Notes: generated from the letters alone by a model not told the origin. A stretch of DNA of 64,000 nt from Bacteroidota bacterium (GCA_016718035.1 JADKEK010000003.1:479501-543500); one strand, 5' to 3'; counted from the first letter of the stretch, positions 18,478 to 27,980 are shown. Numbers and translations are program-made.

Positions 18478-20340
18478 CTACCGGAGTAGCGTCAGGGTAC
18501 CGGTTTTGGTAATAGGTGTATTCATAGTAGTTACCGATTCTATCACATACATATAGGTCCCAATTTCCTGTAAAACACCATTTAAAGTTCCATTCCAACC
18601 TTCATTTATATCATCAGAAGTAAAAACAAGGTCTCCCCACCTATTATAGATGGCAATATAATAGGATATAAGCATCTCTGTCTGGATATTAAACTCATCA
18701 TTCAGACCATCATCATTTGGTGTAAACGCATTTGGCACATTAAAATCAATATCTACCCAAACAGTCACGGAATCTATAGCTAAACACCCGTTTTCATCGG
18801 TTATCACCACATAATAAGTTGTATTAAAGGTAGGTGCTGCTATCGGTTGCAGGCAATCGGTGCAACTAAGTCCTTCAGCGGGTGTCCATAATATATTAAC
18901 TATTGGGCTAACAGAGGTTGTAGCACTTAATGGTGTTGAGCTGCCATATTCAATAACAGTGTTAGGCCCTGCTTCAACAAGTGTTGGTTCGGGCTGACTA
19001 ATTTCAACACCCTCAAAGGTGGTGGTACAGCCGTAAGCATCTTTAACAATAAATGTATAAATGCCGGCTTCCATGGTCAAAAAGTTACTGTCGGTTTGAA
19101 AGTTTACACCATCAAACGAAAAAAGATATGGGGTTACTCCTCCATCTGCATTCAGTATAACTGAGCCTTCATCACCACCGAAACATATTACATCAGATGT
19201 TGAAATGGTGTCTAGCAATAATTCTGCTGGTTCGGTAATTACTATTTCCTGAAAATAGGCACATCCATCTTCTTCCTGAATAGTAATGGTATAGGTACCT
19301 GGCCCCAGGTTAAATATACTATCTGTATCAGAGCCATCCGACCATTCATATGTAACCGGATTGGCGTTTCCAGTTACGTCCACATCTATCCATGCATTGG
19401 TGTTTCCAAAACAGGCTATATTTTGAATATCTACATTAACCTCATATGGTGTTGCTACTGTGACAATTACTTCATCTGTATAGGTAGTGCCATCGCACAA
19501 CAAAACTTCTGCTGTATAACTAGTTGTAACTAAAGGTGCAACTTCGATACTATCGCCAGTTCCAACAAAGGTGCCTGAAGCCGTTTCGTACCATGTAATG
19601 GCACTTGGCAACCAAGCATAACTTTCGTTAGTAGCCGACCAATTGGTAGCGTTTCTGCCAGCTATTGTAAATGCTTCAGTACCGTCTTCATTTATTATTC
19701 CCTGGGTGCCAATTCCTAAATCCCAACCGGGACAAACCTCCACATCCGTTAAATGATTTTCAATCTTATTGGTGGTTTCATGCAATACAATCTGAAATAC
19801 ACCTTCAAAAGTGGTACATGAAAACAAGGGAATATTGGTGTAACTAATAATTAGTCTCCGGTTTGGCGCCACACCTACCAATTCATGGTGTATACAATTA
19901 GTACAACTACCCGAGTCCCAGTCTGTCCACATCGCAAAAATTGCCGCTTTCGGCACATCACTGGAGGCATCGGGAATAGGTCCGTTTGGGGTCCAGTTCA
20001 AGTCCATAGCAAAACTTGGAAGCTTAAAACTTATCCAACCATTGGAAGCGATATAAAATTTATCATACACCTCACCAAAAAAACAAAAGTCAAATCCAAT
20101 AGAAATTGGTCCGGCATGCGTATCGTCGGTCATGTTGTGTACCGTGCCGCCAACCGGTTCTGGGGCGAAAGAAATGGATGAATATTCGTAAGTTAATGTG
20201 CCATAACTGCCATCAACATCAGCATGTAACCATACAGGTTGTGAACTGCAAATAGTTGTATCAGGATAAGCGACTATACCCTGTCCTTTTACTTGAATGA
20301 GAGCAATAATTAATAATGATATTAAGAGAAATTTACGCAT
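18478..20340 (-). CDS. secreted protein with SprB-like repeats and gliding-motility (T9SS type B) C-terminal domain
   Basis: Protein of 620 aa with an N-terminal signal peptide (cleaved near VKGQ-G). The first third is a cell-surface beta-domain with several Cys. Then come repeats of the SprB type (about residues 310-450: AWIDVDVTGNANPVTYEWSD, with the pattern GTYTxxxxDxxGC repeated twice). The C-terminal ~90 residues are the gliding motility-associated domain (VPNAFTPNDDGLND, IYNRWGDLVF, GTYMYVIE), which directs T9SS type B export. An adhesin or matrix role is usual for such proteins. A -7 element TATATTTG lies at 20370-20377 on the minus strand, 29 nt before the ATG. Confidence 0.9.
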   Translation of the reverse strand: MRKFLLISLLIIALIQVKGQGIVAYPDTTICSSQPVWLHADVDGSYGTLTYEYSSISFAPEPVGGTVHNMTDDTHAGPISIGFDFCFFGEVYDKFYIASNGWISFKLPSFAMDLNWTPNGPIPDASSDVPKAAIFAMWTDWDSGSCTNCIHHELVGVAPNRRLIISYTNIPLFSCTTFEGVFQIVLHETTNKIENHLTDVEVCPGWDLGIGTQGIINEDGTEAFTIAGRNATNWSATNESYAWLPSAITWYETASGTFVGTGDSIEVAPLVTTSYTAEVLLCDGTTYTDEVIVTVATPYEVNVDIQNIACFGNTNAWIDVDVTGNANPVTYEWSDGSDTDSIFNLGPGTYTITIQEEDGCAYFQEIVITEPAELLLDTISTSDVICFGGDEGSVILNADGGVTPYLFSFDGVNFQTDSNFLTMEAGIYTFIVKDAYGCTTTFEGVEISQPEPTLVEAGPNTVIEYGSSTPLSATTSVSPIVNILWTPAEGLSCTDCLQPIAAPTFNTTYYVVITDENGCLAIDSVTVWVDIDFNVPNAFTPNDDGLNDEFNIQTEMLISYYIAIYNRWGDLVFTSDDINEGWNGTLNGVLQEIGTYMYVIESVTTMNTPITKTGTLTLLR

Positions 20341-20369
20341 GATACATTTTCGACTAGCGATTCATACGT

Positions 20370-20377
20370 CAAATATA
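20370..20377 (-). promoter_or_regulatory. -7 promoter element of the type B T9SS gene
   Basis: The minus strand reads TATATTTG, an exact match to TAnnTTTG, 29 nt before the ATG of the SprB-repeat protein. It overlaps the intergenic edge after the DUF2461 gene. No TTG lies at the right distance upstream. Confidence 0.5.
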
Positions 20378-20378
20378 C

Positions 20379-21047
20379 TTATTCTATTGCACTATTGATG
20401 AATTTTACCAATGGGTAGGCAGTTTTTAAACAATTGATAAGCGTTTTACTAAATGCCGGATCCTGCACTTCAACATCTGTAAAGTAACGGGTAACCACAA
20501 AACTTTTATGCTTTAAATATGGTAATGCCTGATTGTCAGCAGTATAACCTTTTGGGACTGTTTTTAAGACTTCTATCTCATCAAGTCCATCAAAATGTTT
20601 TTTAAACGCTGCTGAGGTAAGTATTTTATGAAATTCTTTATAATTATAATCTATTTCTTGTCTGATTTTCGCTAAATTTTCAGGAATTGGCATATAAGAG
20701 CCAATGCCGGCAAAACTTTTATTTCCTGGTTGTATTTGGAAGTAATAACCTGCTGTTTGCATATTTTTAGCTCCGGCACTTAAAGTGGCACCTAGGTTTG
20801 ACTTGTAGGGACTTTTATCTTTAGAAAACCGCACATCGCGATTAATTCTGAATACTGTTTTTTTGGCCTCTAATCCGGTGATAGTGTTATCAAAGGCACT
20901 TACACCTTTAATGATATCTGCAATAAAGTTAATAAAGTCAGCTTTTGCTGCATCATAATCATTCCTGTGGGCATCAAACCATAGTTTATTGTTATTAGCC
21001 GCAAGTTGTTTTAAAAATTGTAACGATTTTTTTGGGATTTGAGACAT
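20379..21047 (-). CDS. DUF2461 domain-containing protein
   Basis: Soluble protein of 222 aa that matches the DUF2461 (TIGR02453) family over its whole length. The N-terminal LQFLKQLAANNNKLWFDAHR corresponds to the family's FLxxLxxNNxxxWFxxxR pattern. The central FRINRDVRFSKDKSPYKSN is the most conserved stretch, and YYFQIQPG follows. The biochemical function of the family is unknown. It has no evident operon partner; the downstream gene has its own -7 element. Confidence 0.92.
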   Translation of the reverse strand: MSQIPKKSLQFLKQLAANNNKLWFDAHRNDYDAAKADFINFIADIIKGVSAFDNTITGLEAKKTVFRINRDVRFSKDKSPYKSNLGATLSAGAKNMQTAGYYFQIQPGNKSFAGIGSYMPIPENLAKIRQEIDYNYKEFHKILTSAAFKKHFDGLDEIEVLKTVPKGYTADNQALPYLKHKSFVVTRYFTDVEVQDPAFSKTLINCLKTAYPLVKFINSAIE

Positions 21048-21873
21048 GATTCCTTAAATTTTAAAATTGAAAATTAACCTTGCTGATTCAACTTCGTTTT
21101 GTAAAACCAAAATTAGATATATGCAACAACATCTCACAATTATGCTGGCAACATTTGTCGGAATATACCGTAGCCGGAAATTTTAATTCTACTATATAGC
21201 ACAAGATTTGATTAATGGATATGGAACCAATTGAATTGGCAATTGTACTGTGTTAAGCTATACATTTATTTACACTACAGCATTTAGACTGCACATAGCG
21301 TATTTGTTTTACTGATATTGATTTATTCAAAATTCCATTTGGCAAAACCAACAAGCATCCTTTGCAAAAACACAGGTGAACTAAGTCTACAATTGTAAAA
21401 TCATCAAGAATAGAATTTCCATGAAAATGTGCTGATAGAAACTACCGGAGGTGGAAAAAACACCTATTATCACCCCATTTACCCCCCTATTGCCAAATGG
21501 ATGGGCACAAAATAACATTAGCTATAACCAGGTTAAACGTTTTAAGGTTGGTAGAAATTAAATATTATCAGCTGTTACTTCCACAACTTTGAAATCAGAA
21601 AAAAGTTGTATCGAAAATAAACTATATACATAAAGTATTGATTATAAACTAGTTATGATTAATTTTTTAAAGTTAGGCTATCCAAAATCGGAAGTTGGCC
21701 ATCGTGGATTTTGAAAAATAATTACCCCATATGGAATATTTTAACACTTTTTGAAGCAAACTATAAATTGGGTTTCGCTGAAATTATTGCCGAAATGCAA
21801 CAAATTAAGTATTTTTATTGGCTAATTGAACCACTTGTCATTCAATTAAACACACATAAAGTCGGACCTTTTT
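21048..21873. other. long intergenic region with no supported gene
   Basis: About 825 bases, very AT-rich, between divergently transcribed genes. Stop codons are frequent in all frames. The only sizeable open frame (from 21711) overlaps the signal peptide of the next gene in another frame and has no family resemblance. I see no hairpin terminator and no repeat. It may hold the promoter of the gene at 21874 or a decayed sequence. Confidence 0.4.
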
Positions 21874-24159
21874 ATGAAAAAGCAGTATTTATTTATTGTT
21901 TACTTGTTCTTTTTTTGCTGTCAGCAAAATTTAAAAGCACAGCAAACAACAATGCCCCTTGTGCCAAAAGTTTATAATTATTCTACTTTTAGCAAAAGCC
22001 AGGTTTTGATAAATGGTGAACTTGAAAAAAATTCAAATTCATATAGTAAAAAGCATCCTGAATATGGCATCTTACCTTTTAATGCTGGTTGTGACGACTG
22101 TAGTGAAATAATTGACCAGCGAACCATAAATACGAGATATTATGTTGGTAACGACCCAAAAGAAAGGGCAGTATACGCACAAACATCATTAAATGATTTA
22201 CATTATAAAAATGAGCAAGGTGATTGGATTACAATAGACTATAGATTACATCCAACAAAAAATGAAAATATTTATAGCGCAGATAATCAGGAGCAACCAA
22301 CTTCAATAAATTTAAACGACTACTATACATTCATTCAATTAACAGCTTCAACTAAGTTGGTATTTAATGGTAAATGGGCATTAAGCGGAAGTAAAAAACC
22401 TGAAATAACAAAATTAATGCACCCGACAAGCCACAGCGTTGGTGAAGACGGAGCAGTTTTATTTAATGCATGGGATGGAATAGATATTCGCCACACATTT
22501 ACAAAAGGTAGCATTAAAACTGATTTTGTAGTAAATAATTTAAGTGCAATTGACCCAACTAGTGCATATAGTATTTTCAAAGAAACCATTCAATTACCTG
22601 ATGGCTTTTCGATTATTAGAGATATTTACGAAGGCGAAGAATCTATTAATGGAAGGTGGGTTGGAGATTTAATATTAGTTGACGCATTTGGTAATGAATA
22701 CGCCCGATTTGACCATGTATTTACTTATATGGAAAATCCGGTTGATGAAGAAATGGCTGCGTTAACTTTAGTTGGTGAATATGCCATTGAACAAGTTGGT
22801 AACCTTGTTACATTATCGCTTTACATTGATAATAACTGGTTAACTGATCCGGCACGTACATTTCCAATTGTTATTGACCCAACAGTAAGTGGAACACTTG
22901 CTACAATAGCCGGAACACCGCTTGGATCACGCTACTGGCCTGCGTATTGTGTTCATACTATGATGGTTTCAACTCCAGCAAACGCTACCCTAACAACAGC
23001 CAATGTAGCATTAGATGTAGATGCCAAAATTGCTGGTTGCACGCCAAGTGGTAATTGCGCGAGAAATTTTACGCAAGTGTATATTTCTACCTCATGTGGC
23101 GTTGACCCAATTGGTGCACCTGGTATTATTTACACCTGTGTAGGAGGTGGAACCTGTTTACTTCCTGGTCATTTAGTTTTACCAACTACTAGTATGCCGC
23201 ATTTAGTGGTAGATTGTTTTACACCAAGTTGCGCGTCATATACAATTCCATTCAATGTTCATTTACAAAGATTAGCCTGCTCAAATACGGATCCTTTATG
23301 TGATGTACCTTGTGTACAATTAGACTTATTTGAAGTTACAATAAAGGGTAAAACAGTTGAAGCTACCGCAACAGCGGCAGGAGGAACATCTTATACCATT
23401 TTAGATTGTACTGATCAGTCGGACTGGCTTGCTCCAGATGAAGATGTTTATGGTGTACCGGCATATACTTATTCATGGTCACCAATAGGCGCTACTGATG
23501 ATAGCATTTATGTAACATTTCCGTTAGGCACAACTTCATACACTTTAACTATTACTGATGCTTGTGGCAATATTGCAACTGATGTAGTTACAGTAACCAA
23601 TAATTGTATTTTACTACCGCTGCCGTTAACTGAATTTAGCGGATATCATCAAAATGATTTTAATTTATTGAATTGGTCAACACAATCTGAAATTGGAACA
23701 AATTATATTATTGAACGCTCTGTTACGGGGAATGATTTTATACCTATCGGCACTATTGATTCAAAACCCAATGGCGGTTTTCAAACATATTCATTTTCAG
23801 ATTTAAGTCCTGATAACCAAATAGTTTATTATCGTTTAAAACAAATTAATACTAAAAACGAAGTATTATTTTCAGAAATAATTGCAATTAAAACCGCATA
23901 TAAACCAGGTAATGAAATAATCTCTACAATTTTTGACGCTGAAAATAATATGCTGCAATTGAGTATTAATTCGGAAAAAGAAATAACTGCTAAAATGCTT
24001 ATTTATGATCTTGCGGGCAAAATTGTTTTTTCAAATTCAATTGCTTTAGGGACAGGTACTACGGTAGTTAAATCAACATTACCGGAGCTTGCAAAAGGCG
24101 CATATGTGGTACGTATTTTAGTTGAAGATGTGAATTTAGAATCCAAATTTGTTAATTAA
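21874..24159 (+). CDS. large secreted protein with T9SS type A sorting domain
   Basis: Protein of 761 aa. The signal peptide ends at KAQ-Q (MKKQYLFIVYLFFFC at its start). Residues ~60-330 form a beta-rich domain; its segments GDWITIDYRLHP and DPARTFPIVIDPTV resemble the N-terminal domain found in some Rhs/wall-associated secreted proteins, a weak likeness. A Cys-rich middle follows (about residues 380-480), then an Ig-like stretch (YSWSPIGATDDSIYVTFPLG), a fibronectin-like DFNLLNWSTQSEIGTNYIIERS segment typical of T9SS cargo, and a C-terminal type A sorting domain (KMLIYDLAGKIVF, KGAYVVRILV). No enzyme motif was seen. Function unknown. Confidence 0.82.
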   Translation: MKKQYLFIVYLFFFCCQQNLKAQQTTMPLVPKVYNYSTFSKSQVLINGELEKNSNSYSKKHPEYGILPFNAGCDDCSEIIDQRTINTRYYVGNDPKERAVYAQTSLNDLHYKNEQGDWITIDYRLHPTKNENIYSADNQEQPTSINLNDYYTFIQLTASTKLVFNGKWALSGSKKPEITKLMHPTSHSVGEDGAVLFNAWDGIDIRHTFTKGSIKTDFVVNNLSAIDPTSAYSIFKETIQLPDGFSIIRDIYEGEESINGRWVGDLILVDAFGNEYARFDHVFTYMENPVDEEMAALTLVGEYAIEQVGNLVTLSLYIDNNWLTDPARTFPIVIDPTVSGTLATIAGTPLGSRYWPAYCVHTMMVSTPANATLTTANVALDVDAKIAGCTPSGNCARNFTQVYISTSCGVDPIGAPGIIYTCVGGGTCLLPGHLVLPTTSMPHLVVDCFTPSCASYTIPFNVHLQRLACSNTDPLCDVPCVQLDLFEVTIKGKTVEATATAAGGTSYTILDCTDQSDWLAPDEDVYGVPAYTYSWSPIGATDDSIYVTFPLGTTSYTLTITDACGNIATDVVTVTNNCILLPLPLTEFSGYHQNDFNLLNWSTQSEIGTNYIIERSVTGNDFIPIGTIDSKPNGGFQTYSFSDLSPDNQIVYYRLKQINTKNEVLFSEIIAIKTAYKPGNEIISTIFDAENNMLQLSINSEKEITAKMLIYDLAGKIVFSNSIALGTGTTVVKSTLPELAKGAYVVRILVEDVNLESKFVN

Positions 24160-24283
24160 AATTGAGCATAACCCACTCGGTTATGTCTAAATAGTGGTTA
24201 AAAATTGCTTTGCAGGTATATCCTAACTATTCAGGACATTGCCTAATTTTTAAGAATTCCACCGCTTTTTCAAAGCATCTGCT

Positions 24284-24298
24284 TACCTTTGCGCCATG
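24284..24298 (+). promoter_or_regulatory. promoter placed for a leaderless mRNA (ABC-F gene)
   Basis: TACCTTTG at 24284-24291 is followed by CGCC and then the ATG at 24296. With a -7 element centred about 7 nt before the start of transcription, the mRNA would begin at or next to the A of the ATG. The same 15 bases occur before glyS on the other strand. Confidence 0.65.
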
Positions 24299-26230
24299 AT
24301 TTCAGTGCAGAATTTATCCATTCACTTTGGTGGCATATTTTTATTTGAAGAAGTTTCATTTGCTCTAAAAGAAAACGACCGCGTAGGTTTAGTCGGCAAA
24401 AACGGTGCAGGAAAGTCCACTCTCATGAAAATAATGAGCGGCTTACAAAAGCCGGATTCAGGGCAGGTGGTATTGCCAAAAGACAGTTTAATTGGATTTT
24501 TGCACCAGGATTTGAGCAAAATGAAAGGCAAAACCGTGTTTGAAGAAACACAAACCGCCTTTAATGAAGCCCTCCAGTTGGATAAACGCATGCATGAAAT
24601 TGAGCATGAACTTACAGTGCGCACCGACTACGAGAGTGATTCATATCATGATATCATTAACGAGATTCAGGAAATATCGCATCGCTTAGAGATTATTAAC
24701 GTGGCCACCATCGACAAACAAATTGAGTTGGTGTTGATGGGTTTAGGTTTTATGCGTGAAGATTTCGACAAACCTGTTGAAACGTTCAGCGGTGGATGGC
24801 AGATGCGTATCGAATTGGCTAAAATTTTATTGAGTAAACCTGAATTGGTATTATTAGATGAGCCTACCAATCACTTGGATATTGAGAGTATTCAGTGGTT
24901 AGAAACATATTTGGAAACGTACCCGGGTGCTATCATGATTGTTTCCCACGATAGAACATTTTTAGATAATGTTACCAAACGTACCATCGAAATTGTAAGT
25001 CAGAAAATTTACGACTACCCTGCTAATTATTCCACATTTGTTGAATTGCGTAAAGAGCGAATTGATCAGCAACGTGCGGCGCAAAAAAATCAGGAAAAAT
25101 ATATTGAGCATACTGAAAAACTGATAGATAAATTCAGAGCAAAAGCGAACAAAGCAAAATTTGCACAATCACTTATTAAAAAGCTGGATAAAATAGAAGA
25201 AATAGAAGTGGACGATGAAGAAACTGCAACTATTCACTTTTATTTTCCAAAACCACAGCGCTCAGGTAAAACAGTAGTTACCGGAAAAAAAGTTTCTAAA
25301 ACTTATGATGTAAAATTAATTTTAGATGAAATTGATTTTGATATTCAGCGCGGTGATAAAATTGCATTTGTAGGTAAAAACGGTGAAGGAAAATCTACCT
25401 TGTCTAAAATTATTGCCGGCATTGAAAAATACCAAGGCGAATTAGAGTTGGGACATAATGTACATTTAGGATATTATGCTCAAAATCAAGCTGAAACACT
25501 TAGCGGGGATGATACAGTATTTGATACTATTGACAAAGTGGCCGCCGGTGAAATGCGCTCCCATATCAGAACTTTATTAGGAGCGTTTTTATTTGGTGGT
25601 GAAGCATCGTTTAAAAAAGTGAAGGTGTTATCAGGTGGTGAGAAATCGCGTTTGGCAATGTGTAAATTATTGCTTGAGCCATATAATTTATTGGTGCTCG
25701 ATGAGCCTACCAACCACTTGGACATGCGCAGTAAAGATGTATTAAAAAATGCATTGAACAATTTTGAAGGAACAGTAATTGTGGTATCGCACGATCGTGA
25801 TTTTTTAAAGGGAATTACCAACCGTGTATTTGAATTTAAGGATAAAAAAATCAAAGAACATATCGGTGATATATATGATTATTTGGCAGCTAAAAAAATA
25901 TCTTCACTGGCAGAATTAGAATTAGCTCCAAAACCGGTTAAACAAAAAAAGGAAGCTGTAACGGTTTCCCCCACTAAAGAAAATCACGAAGACAAAAAAA
26001 ATCGTGAGCGGGAAGTAAATCGTATCAAAAAAGAAATTGAAAAAACCGAAAAAGAAATTGCGGCATTAGAAACGGAAATTGTTCAGCTTGAAAAACAAAT
26101 GAATGATCCGGGATTTTATGAAAAGCCCAATACCACCGAAATTTTCAACAAATACAACAACCTGAAAGAAAGCCATACGCAAAAAATGAGCGGGTGGGAA
26201 AGTCTGACGGAACAGCTCGAAACAATTTAA
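24296..26230 (+). CDS. ABC-F family ATP-binding protein
   Basis: Soluble protein of 644 aa with two ABC cassettes and no membrane segments. Walker A motifs are GKNGAGKST (residues 34-42) and GKNGEGKST; signature motifs are FSGGWQMRIELAK and LSGGEKSRLAMCK; both Walker B regions read LLDEPTNHLD or LVLDEPTNHLD. The linker between the cassettes is charged and helical. The C-terminus (about residues 560-644) is a Lys/Glu-rich coiled coil, as in Uup/YfmR-like proteins. ABC-F proteins act on the ribosome, relieving stalls or protecting it from antibiotics. The subfamily cannot be fixed. It appears to be a single-gene unit, since an independent promoter for arsR follows it. Confidence 0.93.
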   Translation: MISVQNLSIHFGGIFLFEEVSFALKENDRVGLVGKNGAGKSTLMKIMSGLQKPDSGQVVLPKDSLIGFLHQDLSKMKGKTVFEETQTAFNEALQLDKRMHEIEHELTVRTDYESDSYHDIINEIQEISHRLEIINVATIDKQIELVLMGLGFMREDFDKPVETFSGGWQMRIELAKILLSKPELVLLDEPTNHLDIESIQWLETYLETYPGAIMIVSHDRTFLDNVTKRTIEIVSQKIYDYPANYSTFVELRKERIDQQRAAQKNQEKYIEHTEKLIDKFRAKANKAKFAQSLIKKLDKIEEIEVDDEETATIHFYFPKPQRSGKTVVTGKKVSKTYDVKLILDEIDFDIQRGDKIAFVGKNGEGKSTLSKIIAGIEKYQGELELGHNVHLGYYAQNQAETLSGDDTVFDTIDKVAAGEMRSHIRTLLGAFLFGGEASFKKVKVLSGGEKSRLAMCKLLLEPYNLLVLDEPTNHLDMRSKDVLKNALNNFEGTVIVVSHDRDFLKGITNRVFEFKDKKIKEHIGDIYDYLAAKKISSLAELELAPKPVKQKKEAVTVSPTKENHEDKKNREREVNRIKKEIEKTEKEIAALETEIVQLEKQMNDPGFYEKPNTTEIFNKYNNLKESHTQKMSGWESLTEQLETI

Positions 26231-26277
26231 TGAAAAATAAATATGAGCGAACATTATGTAGTGTGTTTTATTTCATC

Positions 26278-26294
26278 GTATATTTGCGATATAC
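26278..26294 (+). promoter_or_regulatory. ArsR operator overlapping the ars promoter
   Basis: An inverted repeat GTATA-TTTGCGA-TATAC (5-bp perfect arms) overlaps the -7 element TATATTTG at 26279-26286, 9 nt before the arsR ATG. A second pair, ATCG (26275-26278) and CGAT (26287-26290), nests in it. The placement is typical of ArsR autorepression: repressor bound here would block the polymerase. Inferred from position and symmetry. Confidence 0.6.
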
Positions 26295-26302
26295 AATTGA
26301 AT

Positions 26303-26617
26303 ATGGCTTACTCGAAAAAACATGAATTTGACGCTGAAAGCATCCGAATTGCTGATATAGCTAAGGCTTTGAGTCATCCGGCGCGTATTGAAATACTGAA
26401 AGTGCTCTCGAACGGGCAATGTGTTTGTGGCGATATTGTTGACCAACTACCGCTTTCACAAAGTACTGTTTCACAACATTTAAAGGAATTGAAGGCTGCC
26501 GGACTAATAAAAGGTGAAATTGACGGACCAAGGGTTTGTTATTGTTTAAACGAAGGCGTTTGCAATCAGGCACTGGGATTTTTCAGACAATTGTTTCGTG
26601 AAATTAAATGCTGTTAA
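26303..26617 (+). CDS. arsR: ArsR/SmtB-family arsenite-responsive repressor
   Basis: Winged-helix repressor of 104 aa. The start at 26303 is chosen because the promoter and operator lie at 26275-26294, upstream of it; the longer frame from 26243 would start before the promoter. The DNA-binding helix is LSQSTVSQHLKELKAAGLI. The metalloid site typical of ArsR proteins is C40-V-C42-G-D just before the recognition helices; extra cysteines are C79, C81, C87 and C103-C104. Binding of As(III) would release it from DNA. It is the first gene of the arsR-arsN2-arsM operon. Confidence 0.93.
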   Translation: MAYSKKHEFDAESIRIADIAKALSHPARIEILKVLSNGQCVCGDIVDQLPLSQSTVSQHLKELKAAGLIKGEIDGPRVCYCLNEGVCNQALGFFRQLFREIKCC

Positions 26618-26618
26618 G

Positions 26619-27059
26619 ATGTATACCTTCAGAACTGCAACTATCGATGATTTCAACGCTATACAAGCGTTGCTGATGCAACATCAACTTCCAATTGATG
26701 GATTAGCACAACATATTCAACACTTTGAAGTTGTAATGGCAAATAATCAACTAATTGGTGTTGCTGGTGTAGAACAATATTTTCCGTTTGCCTTAATTCG
26801 TTCTGTTGCCATTGATTCACAATATCAGCATCAGCAACTTGGGAAACAATTAATTGAGGTCTTATTATCAAAATTAAATGATGCAGGTTTTACCACTTAT
26901 TATCTGCTGACAGAAACAGCACCAACATTTTTTTCGAAATTAAATTTTCACATTATTCAGCGCAGCGAGGTTCCGCTTGTTATTCAGCAAACGCAGGAAT
27001 TTGCAACAATTTGTCCAGACAGCGCAATAGTTATGACAAAAAATAATTTATCACTATAA
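26619..27059 (+). CDS. arsN2: ArsN2-type GNAT N-acetyltransferase
   Basis: Protein of 146 aa with a GNAT fold. An N-terminal FRTATIDDFNAIQALL strand-helix is followed by an acetyl-CoA loop region (RSVAIDSQYQHQQLGKQLIEVLL) and a C-terminal stretch TYYLLTETAPTFFSKLNF. The final TQEFATICPDSAIVMTK is characteristic of the ArsN2 family. The start at 26619 leaves one base after the arsR stop; an ATG at 26598 would overlap arsR. ArsN2-type genes recur in ars operons. Related ArsN1 enzymes acetylate organoarsenical antibiotics, while the substrate of ArsN2 is less certain. Confidence 0.85.
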   Translation: MYTFRTATIDDFNAIQALLMQHQLPIDGLAQHIQHFEVVMANNQLIGVAGVEQYFPFALIRSVAIDSQYQHQQLGKQLIEVLLSKLNDAGFTTYYLLTETAPTFFSKLNFHIIQRSEVPLVIQQTQEFATICPDSAIVMTKNNLSL

Positions 27060-27069
27060 AATAAATATT

Positions 27070-27909
27070 ATGCAAAACGATCAAGAAGTAAAAGACCTTG
27101 TAAAGGAACGATACAGTGAAATTGCACTGCAATCAAAAACCACCAACGCATCATCATGTTGTGGCGCAGGTGGATGCTCAACCATTGACCTTGAAATTAT
27201 GAGTGAAAATTACACTTCACTGGAAGGTTATTTTGCCGACGCCGACTTAGGTTTAGGCTGTGGTATACCAACTGAATTTGCACAAATTAAAAAAGGCGAT
27301 ACGGTGGTGGACCTGGGCTCAGGGGCAGGTAACGATGCTTTTGTAGCACGCAGTATTGTGGGTGAAGACGGCCGCGTTATTGGTGTAGACATGACAGAAA
27401 CAATGATTGAATTGTCACGCAAAAATGCAGCAAAACTCAACTTACAAAATGTAGAGTTTCGTTTGGGCGACATTGAAAATATTCCTATTACTTCTAATAA
27501 AGCCGATGTAGTAGTGAGCAATTGCGTATTAAATTTAGTGCCAAATAAAGTAAAAGCTTTTTCAGAAATGTATCGCATTATAAAACCCGGCGGTCACTTT
27601 AGTGTTTCTGATATTGTATTAGTTGGCGAATTACCACCTTCCATATTAAAAGAAGCAGAAATGTATGCCGGTTGTGTAAGTGGTGCTATTCAAAAAGACG
27701 CATACTTAAATATTATTGCACAAAATGGTTTTAAACAGGTAAGTATTAAAAAGGAAAAAGAAATAATTCTTCCTGATGATATTCTTACTAATTATTTAAA
27801 TGAAGAACAAATGACTGCCTTTAAAAATAGTGGTGTTGGGATATTTAGTATTACTGTTTTTGGTGAAAAACCGAAAGACTGTGGTTGTGGTACAGATTGC
27901 TGCAGCTAA
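27070..27909 (+). CDS. arsM: arsenite methyltransferase ArsM (classical type)
   Basis: SAM-dependent methyltransferase of 279 aa. The SAM-binding motif is VVDLGSGAGNDAFVA (residues ~79-93) and GVDM follows. Cysteines C64 (LGLGCGIP), C152 (SNCVLNL) and C202 (YAGCVSGA) match the three catalytic or As-binding cysteines of ArsM; C152 and C202 are 50 residues apart, as in the algal enzyme (C174/C224). An extra CC pair (C30-C31) and a C-terminal CGCGTDCC add thiol ligands. It converts As(III) to methylated species. It lies 10 nt after arsN2 and ends at a strong terminator. It is not a copy of the 324-aa enzyme at 0.8 kb. Confidence 0.95.
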   Translation: MQNDQEVKDLVKERYSEIALQSKTTNASSCCGAGGCSTIDLEIMSENYTSLEGYFADADLGLGCGIPTEFAQIKKGDTVVDLGSGAGNDAFVARSIVGEDGRVIGVDMTETMIELSRKNAAKLNLQNVEFRLGDIENIPITSNKADVVVSNCVLNLVPNKVKAFSEMYRIIKPGGHFSVSDIVLVGELPPSILKEAEMYAGCVSGAIQKDAYLNIIAQNGFKQVSIKKEKEIILPDDILTNYLNEEQMTAFKNSGVGIFSITVFGEKPKDCGCGTDCCS

Positions 27910-27930
27910 TCACTTTTAATTTATTATGAT

Positions 27931-27966
27931 AACGCCATTTAATCTCTTTAAATGGCGTTTTTTATT
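27931..27966 (+). terminator. rho-independent terminator of the ars operon
   Basis: A 12-bp perfect stem (AACGCCATTTAA / TTAAATGGCGTT) with a TCTCT loop is followed by a T-rich tail. Confidence 0.92.
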
Positions 27967-27980
27967 TCCCAATAAATATG

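Noticed and set aside
21711..21977. An 88-codon frame overlapping the start of the secreted protein gene
   Set aside because: It runs across the signal peptide of the 21874 gene in another frame and shows no family likeness.
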